A stretch of DNA of 64,000 nt from Pseudomonas fluvialis (GCF_014207935.1 NZ_JACHLL010000007.1:62001-126000); one strand, 5' to 3'. Counted from the stretch's first letter, positions 15,860 to 24,462 are shown. A program made the numbers and translations. The notes: generated by a model not told the origin, from the sequence alone.

Positions 15860-16399
15860 CTAGTCAAACTTTGCCGGGGCGGGTGAGGAGGTGACGGCTG
15901 GTGGCGCTGCCAGGCAGCGGGCCAGGGTGTGCAGGGCGGGGAGCCAGGCGGCCCACAGCAGGCCGAGCAGCAACAGGCTGGGCGTGGTACCCAGCGGCAG
16001 ACCAACATCGGCCAGTTGCGCGCCAGCGTAGTAGGAGAGCGGGCCGCTGGTGGCGCCTAGCAGGCTGGCCAGCCACCAGGGTTTGGCGGTCCAGGCCAGG
16101 CTGTGGCGCAGGGTCGTGGCCAGCAGGGCCCAGAGCAGCGCCAGCCAGGCTGGGAGCAGCCAGCTGTCACCGGCAAAATCGAACAGGCCGAGGTTGAGCA
16201 GTAGGCTGTCGAGGAGGCTGCCCAGCAGGGTGACGGTCAGCACCAGGCGCAGGTCGCTCTGGCGCTCGTGGCTGAGCCACAGTTGCGCCGCCAGGCAGGC
16301 CAGCCCGCCCAGCAACCACCAGGGCTGACTGGCTGCGAAGATGCAGGCCAACCAGCCGAGCTGGAACAGCAGCGCATTGGCCAGCAGCTGCCAGCGCAT
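15860..16399 (-). CDS. DUF2878 membrane protein, 179 aa
   Basis: Inner-membrane protein of a family without assigned function that is often found beside cyclopropane-fatty-acid synthase and DUF1365 genes. Five or six hydrophobic segments fill the chain (LLANALLFQLGWLACIF, LVLTVTLLGSLLDSLLL, and so on). Start at 16399 places it two bases after the cfa stop, as the last gene of the nine-gene operon. A longer open frame to 16525 overlaps cfa and is not needed. Confidence 0.82.
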   Translation of the reverse strand: MRWQLLANALLFQLGWLACIFAASQPWWLLGGLACLAAQLWLSHERQSDLRLVLTVTLLGSLLDSLLLNLGLFDFAGDSWLLPAWLALLWALLATTLRHSLAWTAKPWWLASLLGATSGPLSYYAGAQLADVGLPLGTTPSLLLLGLLWAAWLPALHTLARCLAAPPAVTSSPAPAKFD

Positions 16400-16401
16400 G
16401 C

Positions 16402-17673
16402 TCAGGCGCTCAGGTTGCCGAGCAGTGGCGCCGGGCGTGCTTGCGGCTTGGCCAGCAGCAGCTGGGCGGTGCCGATGGTGCGCTCGAGGAAGCCGCCCTC
16501 GCAGTAGCACAGGTAGAACTCCCACAGGCGGTAGAAGTGCTCGTCATAACCAAGCTGCTGCAGGGCCGGGCGTGCCTCCTTCAGGTTGTCGTGCCAGTGG
16601 CGCAAGGTGCGCGCGTAGTGCAGGCCGAAGTCCTCTAGGTGATGCAGGTTCATGTCGGTTTGGCGGCTGACGATATCGAGCATCTTGTGCACCGAGGGCA
16701 GGGCGCCGCCGGGGAAGATGTAGCGCTGGATGAAGTCCACCGAGCGCTTGGCCTGCTCGTAGCGTTGGTCGCGGATGGTGATGGCCTGCAGCAGCATCAG
16801 GCCGTCGTCCTTGAGCAGGTGGCTGCATTTGTCGAAATAGGTGGGCAGGAAACGGTGGCCGACCGCTTCGATCATCTCGATCGACACCAGCTTGTCGTAC
16901 TGGCCGGTGAGGTCGCGGTAGTCGCACAGCAACAGCGTGATGCGATCCTGCAGGCCCTGATCGCGGATGCGCTGCTCGGTGTAGGCGTACTGCTCGCGCG
17001 ACAGGGTGGTGGTGGTCACCCGGCAGCCATAGTGGCTCGCCGCGTAGAGCGCCATGCTGCCCCAGCCCGTGCCGATTTCCAGCAGGTGATCCTCGGGCTT
17101 GAGCGCGAGCTTCTGGCATATGCGCTCCAGCTTGTGCAGCTGGGCATGCTCCAGGCTGGCGCCGTCATGGGGGAACATGGCCGCCGAGTACATCATGGTC
17201 GGGTCGAGGAACTGCTCGAACAGCTGGTTACCCAGGTCGTAGTGGGCGGCGATGTTCTTCTGCGAGCCTCTGCGGGTATTGCGGTTGAGCCAGTGCAGGC
17301 CCTTGAGCAGCGGACGGCCGAGCAGAGCCAGGCCGCGCTCCATGCCGTCGAGTACGTCCAGGTTGCTGACGAACACGCGCACCACGGCGGTCAGGTCCGG
17401 CGTGCGCCAGTAGCCGTGGATATAGGCTTCGCCGGCGCCGATCGAGCCATTGCCGGCCACCAGACCCCAGAGTGCCGGGTCGGTCACCTCGATTTCGCCG
17501 TGCAGGCTGCTGTGCGGATCGCCGAATACCCGGGTTTCGCCCTGGTCGATCAGCCGTAGCTGGCCATGGCGCAGTTGCTCCAATTGGCGCAACACGGCAC
17601 TGCGCAGCAGCCCGGCGGCGAGGCCGCTGCTGGCCAGTAGAGACGATTTGTCGGTCAGGCTAGAGCTTTTCAT
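16402..17673 (-). CDS. Cyclopropane-fatty-acyl-phospholipid synthase family methyltransferase
   Basis: SAM-dependent enzyme that acts on unsaturated acyl chains of membrane phospholipids, adding a methylene or methyl bridge. The SAM site LLEIGTGWGSMALYAA and the EMIEAVGHR motif are clear, and YCEGGF near the C-terminus is a family signature. Length 423 is normal. In this operon context (photolyase, FAD oxidoreductase, DUF1365) related enzymes serve the singlet-oxygen response, including furan fatty acid formation in Rhodobacter; which product is made here is not shown. Overlaps DUF1365 by 14 bases. Confidence 0.93.
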   Translation of the reverse strand: MKSSSLTDKSSLLASSGLAAGLLRSAVLRQLEQLRHGQLRLIDQGETRVFGDPHSSLHGEIEVTDPALWGLVAGNGSIGAGEAYIHGYWRTPDLTAVVRVFVSNLDVLDGMERGLALLGRPLLKGLHWLNRNTRRGSQKNIAAHYDLGNQLFEQFLDPTMMYSAAMFPHDGASLEHAQLHKLERICQKLALKPEDHLLEIGTGWGSMALYAASHYGCRVTTTTLSREQYAYTEQRIRDQGLQDRITLLLCDYRDLTGQYDKLVSIEMIEAVGHRFLPTYFDKCSHLLKDDGLMLLQAITIRDQRYEQAKRSVDFIQRYIFPGGALPSVHKMLDIVSRQTDMNLHHLEDFGLHYARTLRHWHDNLKEARPALQQLGYDEHFYRLWEFYLCYCEGGFLERTIGTAQLLLAKPQARPAPLLGNLSA

Positions 17674-18472
17674 CGGCGGACTCCTTGCGCAGAGGCATGG
17701 CCACGCGTTGCGTGCCCAGTGCCGGTTGATGAGTGAACAGCGGGATGCGTTTGAGCAGCAGGCGCAGGGCCTCCCAGTAGATGGCCAGCACGGTCTTGGC
17801 GGTCATCCAGGGAAAACTCAGCAGGTGGCGGTGCAGGGTGGCGCGGCTGAGCGGCTGGCGGCTCAGGCTGAGGGTGGCGTCGAACAGTTTGGCGCTGCCC
17901 TGCCAGTCCTCCATGTGAATGCCCAGGCGGGCAGCGGCCGGGCTGAAGGTCATGTGGTATTCCAGGTCGCGCGGCAGAAAGGGCGAGACATGAAAGGCCT
18001 TGGCCACGGCGACATGCTGGTGACCGTCGCCCTCGGCCGGCAGCACATAGTGATAACGCTCCAGCCAGGGGGTGTTGCTGACCTCGCAGAGAATCGCCTG
18101 CAGGCGTTCCTCGCGGTCGAAACAGTAGAAGAAGCTGGCCGGATTGAAGGCCAGCCCCCAGCTGCGGGGCTGGGTCAGCAGGCGCACCGGTCCGTCGATC
18201 AGACGGCCGAGGGCCTGGCTGACCTGCTGCTGCACCGCGCGCTTGAGCGACTGGCCGGCGCGGGTCTGCTCCGGCAGGAAGTCCGTCTCGCGGAAGGCGA
18301 AGGGCGCCAGACGGGCGCGACCGGCCAGTGGCGAGAGGCCGAGCACGGCATCCTGCTCGTCCAGATCGAGGTAGAGCAGGCCGATGCGGTACTCGAAGGC
18401 ATGGGCGCGCGTGGCGAAGCGGCGGTGACGTATCTCGCCCTGATACAGCGCACTGTGCTGTACGCCGTTCAC
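17660..18472 (-). CDS. DUF1365 domain protein, 270 aa
   Basis: Member of a family nearly always encoded next to a flavin-dependent oxidoreductase and a Cfa-type methyltransferase; biochemical role unknown to me. The characteristic opening is NSALYQGEIRHRRF and the core has FNPASFFYCFD and VSPFLPRDLEYHM. No membrane segment except a weak amphipathic C-terminus. Four-base overlap with the FAD gene upstream and 14-base overlap with cfa downstream imply tight co-translation and probably a shared lipid-modifying pathway. Confidence 0.88.
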   Translation of the reverse strand: MNGVQHSALYQGEIRHRRFATRAHAFEYRIGLLYLDLDEQDAVLGLSPLAGRARLAPFAFRETDFLPEQTRAGQSLKRAVQQQVSQALGRLIDGPVRLLTQPRSWGLAFNPASFFYCFDREERLQAILCEVSNTPWLERYHYVLPAEGDGHQHVAVAKAFHVSPFLPRDLEYHMTFSPAAARLGIHMEDWQGSAKLFDATLSLSRQPLSRATLHRHLLSFPWMTAKTVLAIYWEALRLLLKRIPLFTHQPALGTQRVAMPLRKESADEKL

Positions 18473-19716
18473 AGGCTGACTCCGAAGTGCCGCGCCACGC
18501 GCAGGGCGCTGACCACACCGTCCTCGTGGAAGCCGTTGGCCCAGTAGGCGCCGCAGAAATAGCTGTGCTGCCGGCCCTGCAGTTCCTCCCCGCGCAGCTG
18601 GGCGGCGCTGGCCGCCAGGCTGTACTGCGGGTGGGCATAGCTGAAGCGGGCGAGGATCTTGTCCGGGTCGATGGCGTCGGTCTGGTTGAGGCTGACGCAG
18701 AAGGTCTGCTCAGACTCGATGCCCTGCAGAATGTTCATGTTGTAGGTGACCGCCGCCGGTTGCCGGGTCGGTCCACCCAGGCGGTAGTTCCAGCTGGCCC
18801 AGGCCAGGCGCCGCTTGGGCAGCACGCGGGTATCGGTGTGCAGCACCACGTCATTGTCGGCATAGCGCAGGGCACCGAGGATTTCCGTTTCGCTGGCGCT
18901 GGGTTCGGCCAGCAGTTGCAGGGCCTGATCGCTGTGGCAGGCAAAGATCACCGCATCGAAACGCTCGCGGCCGGCCGGGCTTTCCAGAGTCACGCCCTGC
19001 TCGTCGCGTTCGACCCGGCTGACCGGGCAGTTGAGGCGGATGCGTTCGGCAAAGCCCTTGGTCAGCGGGGCCACGTAGGCGCTGGAGCCGCCCTCGATGA
19101 CATACCACTGCGGGCGGTTGCTGACCGACAGCAGGCCGTGGTTCTTGAAGAAGCGCACGAAGAACTGCAGGGGGAAACCGAGCATGTCGGCCAGTGACAT
19201 GGACCAGATCGCCGCACCCATCGGCACGATGTAATGCTCGATGAAGCGCTGGCCGTAGCCGTTCTGGCTGAGGTACTGGCCGAGGGTGGTGTCGGCGGCA
19301 ATGCGGCCCTGCTCCAGATCGCTCAGGGCTTCCTTGTTGAAGCGCAGGATGTCGCGAATCATCCCCCAGAAGCGTGGCGACAGCAGGTTGCTGCGCTGGG
19401 CGAACAGGCTGTTGAGGTCATGCCCGTTGTATTCCACGCCCGTGTCCGGGTCGCTCACGGCAAAGCTCATTTCCGTCGGTTTGAAGCTGACGCCCAGTTG
19501 CTGCAGTAGCTGGATGAAGTTGGGGTAGGTCCAGTCGTTGAACACGATGAAGCCGGTATCCACCGCGTACTCGCGGCCATCCAGACGCACCGGCACCGTG
19601 TGGGTATGGCCGCCGATCCAGTCCTGCGCCTCGAATACGGTGATCTCGTGTTCGCGCTGCAACAGGTAGGCCGAGGTCAGGCCGGCAATGCCGCTGCCGA
19701 TGATGGCGATTTTCAT
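18469..19716 (-). CDS. FAD/NAD(P)-binding oxidoreductase (amine-oxidase-like)
   Basis: Flavoprotein of the desaturase or amine-oxidase type. The N-terminal FAD fold is IAIIGSGIAGLTSAYLL, then GGHTHTVPV contacts the cofactor, and the C-terminal FCGAYWANGFHEDG closes the flavin site. The family partner of DUF1365 and Cfa in photo-oxidative stress clusters; it may desaturate or oxidise a methylated acyl chain. 415 residues, intact. Start and stop each overlap the neighbouring genes by four bases. Confidence 0.88.
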   Translation of the reverse strand: MKIAIIGSGIAGLTSAYLLQREHEITVFEAQDWIGGHTHTVPVRLDGREYAVDTGFIVFNDWTYPNFIQLLQQLGVSFKPTEMSFAVSDPDTGVEYNGHDLNSLFAQRSNLLSPRFWGMIRDILRFNKEALSDLEQGRIAADTTLGQYLSQNGYGQRFIEHYIVPMGAAIWSMSLADMLGFPLQFFVRFFKNHGLLSVSNRPQWYVIEGGSSAYVAPLTKGFAERIRLNCPVSRVERDEQGVTLESPAGRERFDAVIFACHSDQALQLLAEPSASETEILGALRYADNDVVLHTDTRVLPKRRLAWASWNYRLGGPTRQPAAVTYNMNILQGIESEQTFCVSLNQTDAIDPDKILARFSYAHPQYSLAASAAQLRGEELQGRQHSYFCGAYWANGFHEDGVVSALRVARHFGVSL

Positions 19717-20522
19717 GGCTGTTCATCCTTGGGAGAAACTGGCGTGGGGGTGGCCGGGCGTGCCAGGCGTTTGCCGATGGCCAGTTGCAGGCGTCTGGGC
19801 AGGTGGGCGAGCAGCAGCAGACCGGCGATGAAGGGCGTGGGGAAAGCGATCTCCACCGGGCGTGCGGGCAGGCGCCGGGCGATATGCCGGGCGGCTTTGC
19901 TCACCGGCCAGCGCAGCGGCATGGGGAAGTCGTTCTGCGCCGTCAGCGGAGTGTCGACGAAGCCGGGGCTGATCAGGGTGACGTCGATGCCTTCGTGAGC
20001 CAGGTCGATGCGCAGGCTGTCCATCATGTAGCGCAGGCCGGCCTTGGAGGCACCGTAGGCCTCGGCGCGCGGCAGGGGGAAATAGGTCACCGAACTGCCC
20101 ACCGCCACCAGTTGCGGCTGCTGGCCTGCGCGCAGCAACGGCAGGGCCGCTTCGATGCAGTAGGCCGCCGAAAGCAGGTTGGCACGCAACACGCGCTCGA
20201 CCATGGCGGCCTGGAAGTCGGCCGCCTCGACGTATTCGCAGGTGCCGGCATTGAGGATGGCCATGTCCAGCGCGCCCCAGTGCAGGCGAATGCGCTCGCC
20301 GATGGCTTCGACCTGGCTGGCATCGCCGAGATCGCCGGGCGCCAGCAGCACCTGGCCAGGGAAGCGCTCGCTCAGCTGTTGCAGCGGCCCGCTGCGCCGG
20401 GCACTGAGGGCCAGGTGATGGCCGGCGCCGAGAAGTTCTTCGGCCAGGGCAAAGCCGATGCCGCTGCTGGCACCGGTCAGCCAGATACGCTGGCTGTCGG
20501 CGTTGGGGCGGGGTGCGTTCAT
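19713..20522 (-). CDS. Short-chain dehydrogenase/reductase
   Basis: NAD(P)-dependent SDR of unknown substrate. Cofactor motif TGASSGIGFALAEEL, active-site Ser in VGSSVTYFP and the YxxxK pair in AYGASKAGLRYM are present; the C-terminus LLLLAHLPRRLQLAIG is hydrophobic and may touch the membrane. Start at 20522 (MNAPRPNADS) gives 269 residues and a four-base overlap with the upstream NTF2-like gene; the open frame beyond is antisense-like. Confidence 0.88.
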   Translation of the reverse strand: MNAPRPNADSQRIWLTGASSGIGFALAEELLGAGHHLALSARRSGPLQQLSERFPGQVLLAPGDLGDASQVEAIGERIRLHWGALDMAILNAGTCEYVEAADFQAAMVERVLRANLLSAAYCIEAALPLLRAGQQPQLVAVGSSVTYFPLPRAEAYGASKAGLRYMMDSLRIDLAHEGIDVTLISPGFVDTPLTAQNDFPMPLRWPVSKAARHIARRLPARPVEIAFPTPFIAGLLLLAHLPRRLQLAIGKRLARPATPTPVSPKDEQP

Positions 20523-20944
20523 ACCAGTCTCCGTTTCAGCCAGCGGATCGCGCTGCCCAGCAGTGGCAGGTGCTCGTAGAGCAGGTTGCCGGCGTCGAAG
20601 TAGTCGCGGTGGCGGTAGACCTTGCCGTCGCTCCACTGCAGGTGACTGCAGCCATCAACGCGGATCAGCCCGCCGCCGGCCAGGCGCGGGTGGCGGTAGC
20701 TCATGGTCCAGCGCAGGTAGCCGCTGTTGTCGCCGGTCTGGTCGAAGGCGTGGAAGTCGAAGCGCAGCTCGCGCACGTTGGCGTAGAGCTCGCTGAAGTA
20801 CTGACGCACGTTGGCCAGGCCGCTGATCTGGTGCAGCGGGTCATGGAATACCACGTCGCGGCTGTACAGCTCGTCCAGCTGGTGCAGGTTATCGGCGCCC
20901 AGTGCGGCAAAGTGCCGGGCAAAGTCACGCAGAAACTCAGACAT
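20519..20944 (-). CDS. NTF2-like (SnoaL-type) protein, 141 aa
   Basis: Small alpha+beta cone protein of the nuclear-transport-factor-2 superfamily (FLRDFARHFAALGADN, then DVVFHDPLHQISG). Such proteins are isomerases, cyclases or lipid-binding partners; no catalytic assignment can be made. It overlaps photolyase by eight bases upstream and the SDR by four bases downstream, so it belongs to the same operon product set. Confidence 0.8.
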   Translation of the reverse strand: MSEFLRDFARHFAALGADNLHQLDELYSRDVVFHDPLHQISGLANVRQYFSELYANVRELRFDFHAFDQTGDNSGYLRWTMSYRHPRLAGGGLIRVDGCSHLQWSDGKVYRHRDYFDAGNLLYEHLPLLGSAIRWLKRRLV

Positions 20945-22367
20945 GGGCGGGCTCCAGGTTCTTGAAGGCGGCCAGTGCGCGTTCGCGGCTCCTGCTCAGG
21001 TCGACCATGGGTCGTGGGTAGCCGGCCACGCCGAACAGCCCGTCGAGGGCGTCGGGGTTGTGGATGTCGTGCTTGTTCAGGCTAGCCAGTTCCGGCAGCC
21101 AGTGGCGCAGGAAGCGGCCCTCCGGATCGAACTTGGCCGACTGGCTGAGCGGATTGAAGATGCGGAAGTAGGGCGCGGCATCGGTGCCGGTGGAGGCGCT
21201 CCATTGCCAGCCGCCGTTGTTGGCCGCCAGATCGCCGTCGATCAGGTGGCGCATGAACCAGCGTTCGCCTTCGCGCCAGTCGATCAGCAGGTTCTTGGTG
21301 AGGAACATGGCCACGATCATGCGTAGGCGGTTGTGCATCCAGCCGGTATCGCGCAACTGGCGCATGGCGGCGTCGACAATCGGCAGGCCCGTGCGGCCCT
21401 CCTGCCAGGCGGCCAACTCGTCCGGGGCGTGGCGCCAGGCCAGGGCTTCGGTGTCGCGGCGGAAGGCGCGGCCCATGGAAACCCGTGGGTAGCCCACCAG
21501 AATGTGCTTGTAGAACTCGCGCCAGAGCAGTTCGCTGATCCAGCACACGGCGCCGGGATTGCCAGTGGCGAATTCGCCGCGGTTGATGGTCAGGGCCGCA
21601 TGCAGGCACTGGCGCGGCGAGATGACGCCGGCGGCCAGGTAGGCCGAGAGCTGGCTGGTACCAGGAGTGGCGGGGAAGTCGCGCTGCTGGTCGTACCACT
21701 CCAGCTGTTCACCGGCAAAACGCTGCAGGCGCTGCAGGGCCTCGTCTTCACCGGCCGGCCAGAGCTGGCGCAGGGCCTCGCTGGGCGGTGCAAAGCCGGT
21801 CACCTCGCTGGGGATGGCGTCGCTGGTGATCGGCAGCGGCGCCTGCGCCGCCGGCAGTGGCCGGCAGGCGGGCAGGGCGGTGGCCAGTCGCTGGTAGCAG
21901 ACCTTGCGGAACTGGCTGAACACCTGGAAGTAGCCACCACTCTGGGTCAGCACGCTGCCGGGAGCGAAGAACAACTGGTCGAGGTGGCTGTGCAGGGCCA
22001 CACCTTGCTGCGCCAGATGCTCGCGGCAGGCCTGGTCGCGGCGGCTTTCGTGTACGCCGTATTCCTCGTTCACATGCACGGCGCGGACCTGCAGGTTCTG
22101 GCAGAGGTCGCCGAGCAGTGCCGGCACCTGTCGCCAGGTATCGGCGTGACGCACCAGCAGCGGCACGTTCAGGAGCGCCAGTTGCTGTTGCAGGGCGCTC
22201 AGGTTGCGCAGCCAGAAGTCCACCTTGCAGGCGGCGTCATCGTGGGCCAGCCACTGCTGCGGGGTTATCAGGTACAGCGCCACGGTCGGGCCGGCGGCCA
22301 TGGCCGCGCACAGGGCCGTGTTGTCGTGGGCGCGCAGGTCGCTGCGCAGCCAGAGCAGTTGGGTCAT
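20937..22367 (-). CDS. phrB: Deoxyribodipyrimidine photolyase
   Basis: Class I CPD photolyase: uses blue light through FAD and an antenna chromophore to split pyrimidine dimers. N-terminal antenna domain begins LLWLRSDLRAHDNTAL; the FAD-binding half shows LLWREFYKHIL, GWMHNRLRMI, and WQWSASTGTDAAPYFRIFNP, the FAD and DNA lesion pocket. 476 residues, intact. Its place behind a LitR-type regulator suggests light-induced expression. Confidence 0.96.
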   Translation of the reverse strand: MTQLLWLRSDLRAHDNTALCAAMAAGPTVALYLITPQQWLAHDDAACKVDFWLRNLSALQQQLALLNVPLLVRHADTWRQVPALLGDLCQNLQVRAVHVNEEYGVHESRRDQACREHLAQQGVALHSHLDQLFFAPGSVLTQSGGYFQVFSQFRKVCYQRLATALPACRPLPAAQAPLPITSDAIPSEVTGFAPPSEALRQLWPAGEDEALQRLQRFAGEQLEWYDQQRDFPATPGTSQLSAYLAAGVISPRQCLHAALTINRGEFATGNPGAVCWISELLWREFYKHILVGYPRVSMGRAFRRDTEALAWRHAPDELAAWQEGRTGLPIVDAAMRQLRDTGWMHNRLRMIVAMFLTKNLLIDWREGERWFMRHLIDGDLAANNGGWQWSASTGTDAAPYFRIFNPLSQSAKFDPEGRFLRHWLPELASLNKHDIHNPDALDGLFGVAGYPRPMVDLSRSRERALAAFKNLEPAHV

Positions 22368-23305
22368 TGCGCGGCTCCGGGCAGTAGTTGGTGTTCCTGC
22401 AGGCAGTGCAGGGCGTTGAGAGGCGTGACGGCCAGGCTCAGGCCGGGCATGTCATGCAGCTCGTCGTGGTGGATGCGCGCCGCCGGGCCCGCCAGCAGCA
22501 GCGGAATGGCGCTGGTGCTGGCCAGGCGTGGCAGCTGCTTGCGCAGCACGCTGCTGTCCAGGCTCTGGCTGGAGTAGAGCAACACGGCACGCGGCTTGAG
22601 CTGTTCCAGGGCCAGGCTCAGCTCACCCAGCGGCACCGGCCAGTCGAACACTTCCACCGGGCAGTCGGCGCTGGACGCCAGCCAGGCACTCAGCCACAGC
22701 CCGGCCTCCAGCGGCAGGCTGGAGAGGTTGAGCAGCAGCAGCGGTGCGCCGCTGTGCTGGCGGTTGTTGTGATACAGACGGGCGCCTAGCTTGCTGCGCA
22801 GCCAGGAGTGGAAGAACACCCACTCCAGCTGGCTGCCGAACTGGCCCTGCCAGCGCTGTTCCAGCTCACTCAGCAACGGCAGCAGCAGTTGTTCGCAGAG
22901 GGTGCGCGGCGGATACAGGGCCAGGTTGCGGTTGAACAGGTCGTCCAGCTGCCGCTCTGACAGCTGCAGCACGGCTTCGAGCAGTTGCTGGCGCTGCTCG
23001 CTCCACTGGCTGGCCTGGGGCTGCGGGGCGGTGCTGCGGCTGTTGAGCAGTTCATTGACCTGGCTGACCGCGACGCCCCGGTTGAGCCAGGTGAGGATGG
23101 CCTGGATGCGCGCCACATGTTCGCTGTTGTACAGACGATGACCCTTGGCTGTGCGGCCCGGCACGATCAGGCCGTAGCGACGCTCCCAGGCGCGCAGGGT
23201 GACGGCGTTGACGCCGGTCTGGCGGGCCACGTCGCGAATCGGCAGCCAGCCCTGATTCAGGGCTGCCTGGTAGTCGTCCGGTAGCTGGAAGGCTTCAGAT
23301 GGCAT
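22364..23305 (-). CDS. MerR-family regulator, LitR/CarH-like
   Basis: N-terminal MerR winged helix (PIRDVARQTGVNAVTLRAWERRYGL, residues ~22-90), then a helical four-helix region like that of the cobalamin-dependent light sensors CarH and LitR, and a C-terminal Rossmann-like domain. The His-containing cobalamin-ligating motif expected at the start of that domain is not visible: the stretch reads LSSLPLEAGLWLSAW. That fits the class II LitR proteins reported to mediate light responses in P. putida without a B12 ligand. Likely represses its own operon through the TTGTACAA boxes at 24,277-24,352. Confidence 0.82.
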   Translation of the reverse strand: MPSEAFQLPDDYQAALNQGWLPIRDVARQTGVNAVTLRAWERRYGLIVPGRTAKGHRLYNSEHVARIQAILTWLNRGVAVSQVNELLNSRSTAPQPQASQWSEQRQQLLEAVLQLSERQLDDLFNRNLALYPPRTLCEQLLLPLLSELEQRWQGQFGSQLEWVFFHSWLRSKLGARLYHNNRQHSGAPLLLLNLSSLPLEAGLWLSAWLASSADCPVEVFDWPVPLGELSLALEQLKPRAVLLYSSQSLDSSVLRKQLPRLASTSAIPLLLAGPAARIHHDELHDMPGLSLAVTPLNALHCLQEHQLLPGAAQ

Positions 23306-24257
23306 TGCGCAGACTCAGCTCTTCCGGATGGGGCTGCAGGTAGGCCTGGCTGGCCACGTAGGAGTGCGGGTGGCGGCGGAAGTGGTGCTTGAGCAGCGTC
23401 ATGGGCACCACCAGCGGGATGATGCCGTTGCGGTACTGGCCGATCAGTTGCTGCATCTCGGCCTTTTCCTCGCGGCTCAGGGCCGTCTTCAGGTAGCCGG
23501 ACAGGTGCAGCAGCACATTGGAATGGGTGCGCCGGGTAGCGGTCTTCTTCAGAGCGGCCATCAGCAGACTGAAGTAGCGCGGGCCGATTTCTTCGGCGCT
23601 GTGCTGGCCGATGCTGCCGAGCAGGCGACCCAGCTCGCGGTACTGCTGCGGGTGGGTGGCCATCAACTGGTACTTGTAGCGCGAGTGGAAGTCGATGATG
23701 CCCTTGCGGGTCAAGCCGGCCTTGCACAGCTGTTGCCAGGCGGCATAGGCATAGACGCGGGTAAGGAAGTTCTCGCGCAGCACCGGATCGTTGAGGCGGC
23801 CATCTTCCTCTACCGGCAGGTCGGGGCGTGCCTGCATGAAGGCGCTGGCGTAGATGCCGCTGCCGCCGCCGTCGGCCGGGTAGCCGTTGGCCTGGTAGAC
23901 CTTGACCCGCTCGACGCCGCAGGACGGCGACTTCTGCATGAAGATGTAGCCGCAGATATCGTCGTGCTCGGCCGCCATGCGCCGGCCATAGTCGGCCAGC
24001 GGTTCGGTCACATCCAGTTCACGCCGCACCGTGCCCAGCGCGCGCGGCTGCTGCGGGTCACCGACCAGACGGATCGGCTCGCGGGGGATGCCCAGGCCGA
24101 TGGCCACTTCCGGGCACAGCGGGACGAACTCGAAGTGCTGGGCCAGGGTATGGCTGCACAGTCGCGACTCCTTGTGCCCGCCGTTGTAGCGGACTTCCTT
24201 GCCGAGCAGGCAGGCGCTGATGGCGATACGGATCCTGGGCAGGTGCGCGATGGTCAT
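23295..24257 (-). CDS. DUF523 and DUF1722 domain protein
   Basis: Two-domain protein, 320 residues. The N-terminal DUF523 part (IAISACLLGKEVRYNGGHKES) holds conserved Cys residues, including the CPEVAIGLGIPR and KSPSCGVERVK motifs; the C-terminal DUF1722 (YbgA-like) part begins near DFHSRYKYQLMATHP. Function is not established; the family is often linked to photolyase genes. I start at 24257, preceded by a GAGG ribosome-binding site, not at upstream ATG 24302, which lies inside the operator-promoter region. First gene of the operon. Confidence 0.87.
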   Translation of the reverse strand: MTIAHLPRIRIAISACLLGKEVRYNGGHKESRLCSHTLAQHFEFVPLCPEVAIGLGIPREPIRLVGDPQQPRALGTVRRELDVTEPLADYGRRMAAEHDDICGYIFMQKSPSCGVERVKVYQANGYPADGGGSGIYASAFMQARPDLPVEEDGRLNDPVLRENFLTRVYAYAAWQQLCKAGLTRKGIIDFHSRYKYQLMATHPQQYRELGRLLGSIGQHSAEEIGPRYFSLLMAALKKTATRRTHSNVLLHLSGYLKTALSREEKAEMQQLIGQYRNGIIPLVVPMTLLKHHFRRHPHSYVASQAYLQPHPEELSLRNAI

Positions 24258-24276
24258 GGTGATAACCTCGATGATC

Positions 24277-24352
24277 TTGTACAGGAAGGGTTTTCTGTAC
24301 AACTTGAGTTCATCATAGGTTTGTTGTTGTACAAGTCAATTGTTTTGTACAA
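24277..24352 (-). promoter_or_regulatory. Operon promoter with two pairs of TTGTACAA operators
   Basis: Boxes are TTGTACAG (24277-24284), CTGTACAA (24295-24302), TTGTACAA (24327-24334) and TTGTACAA (24345-24352). Within each pair the start-to-start distance is 18 bp. A sigma-70 promoter reads on the minus strand: TTGACT at 24339-24334 and TATGAT at 24317-24312 with 16 bp spacing. One operator pair covers the -35 and its upstream side, the other covers the start site and leader. The core TGTACA matches the nTnnACAn half-site described for CarH/LitR regulators. Confidence 0.75.
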
Positions 24353-24391
24353 CAGCTTGTATCGATATGTGCCAGGCGGCCGGCCGGACCC

Positions 24392-24431
24392 CATGACGCA
24401 TTACCCATGACGCATTACCCATGACCCATGG
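24392..24431. repeat. 14-bp tandem repeat, 2.8 copies
   Basis: CATGACGCATTACC is repeated exactly at 24392-24405 and 24406-24419, followed by a partial third unit CATGACCCATGG at 24420-24431. It lies between the divergent photolyase operon and the AMP phosphorylase gene, outside both promoters. Copy number could vary between strains. Confidence 0.8.
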
Positions 24432-24462
24432 CAAGGCAATGGCGATTAGCGCCGCTCAGGGC

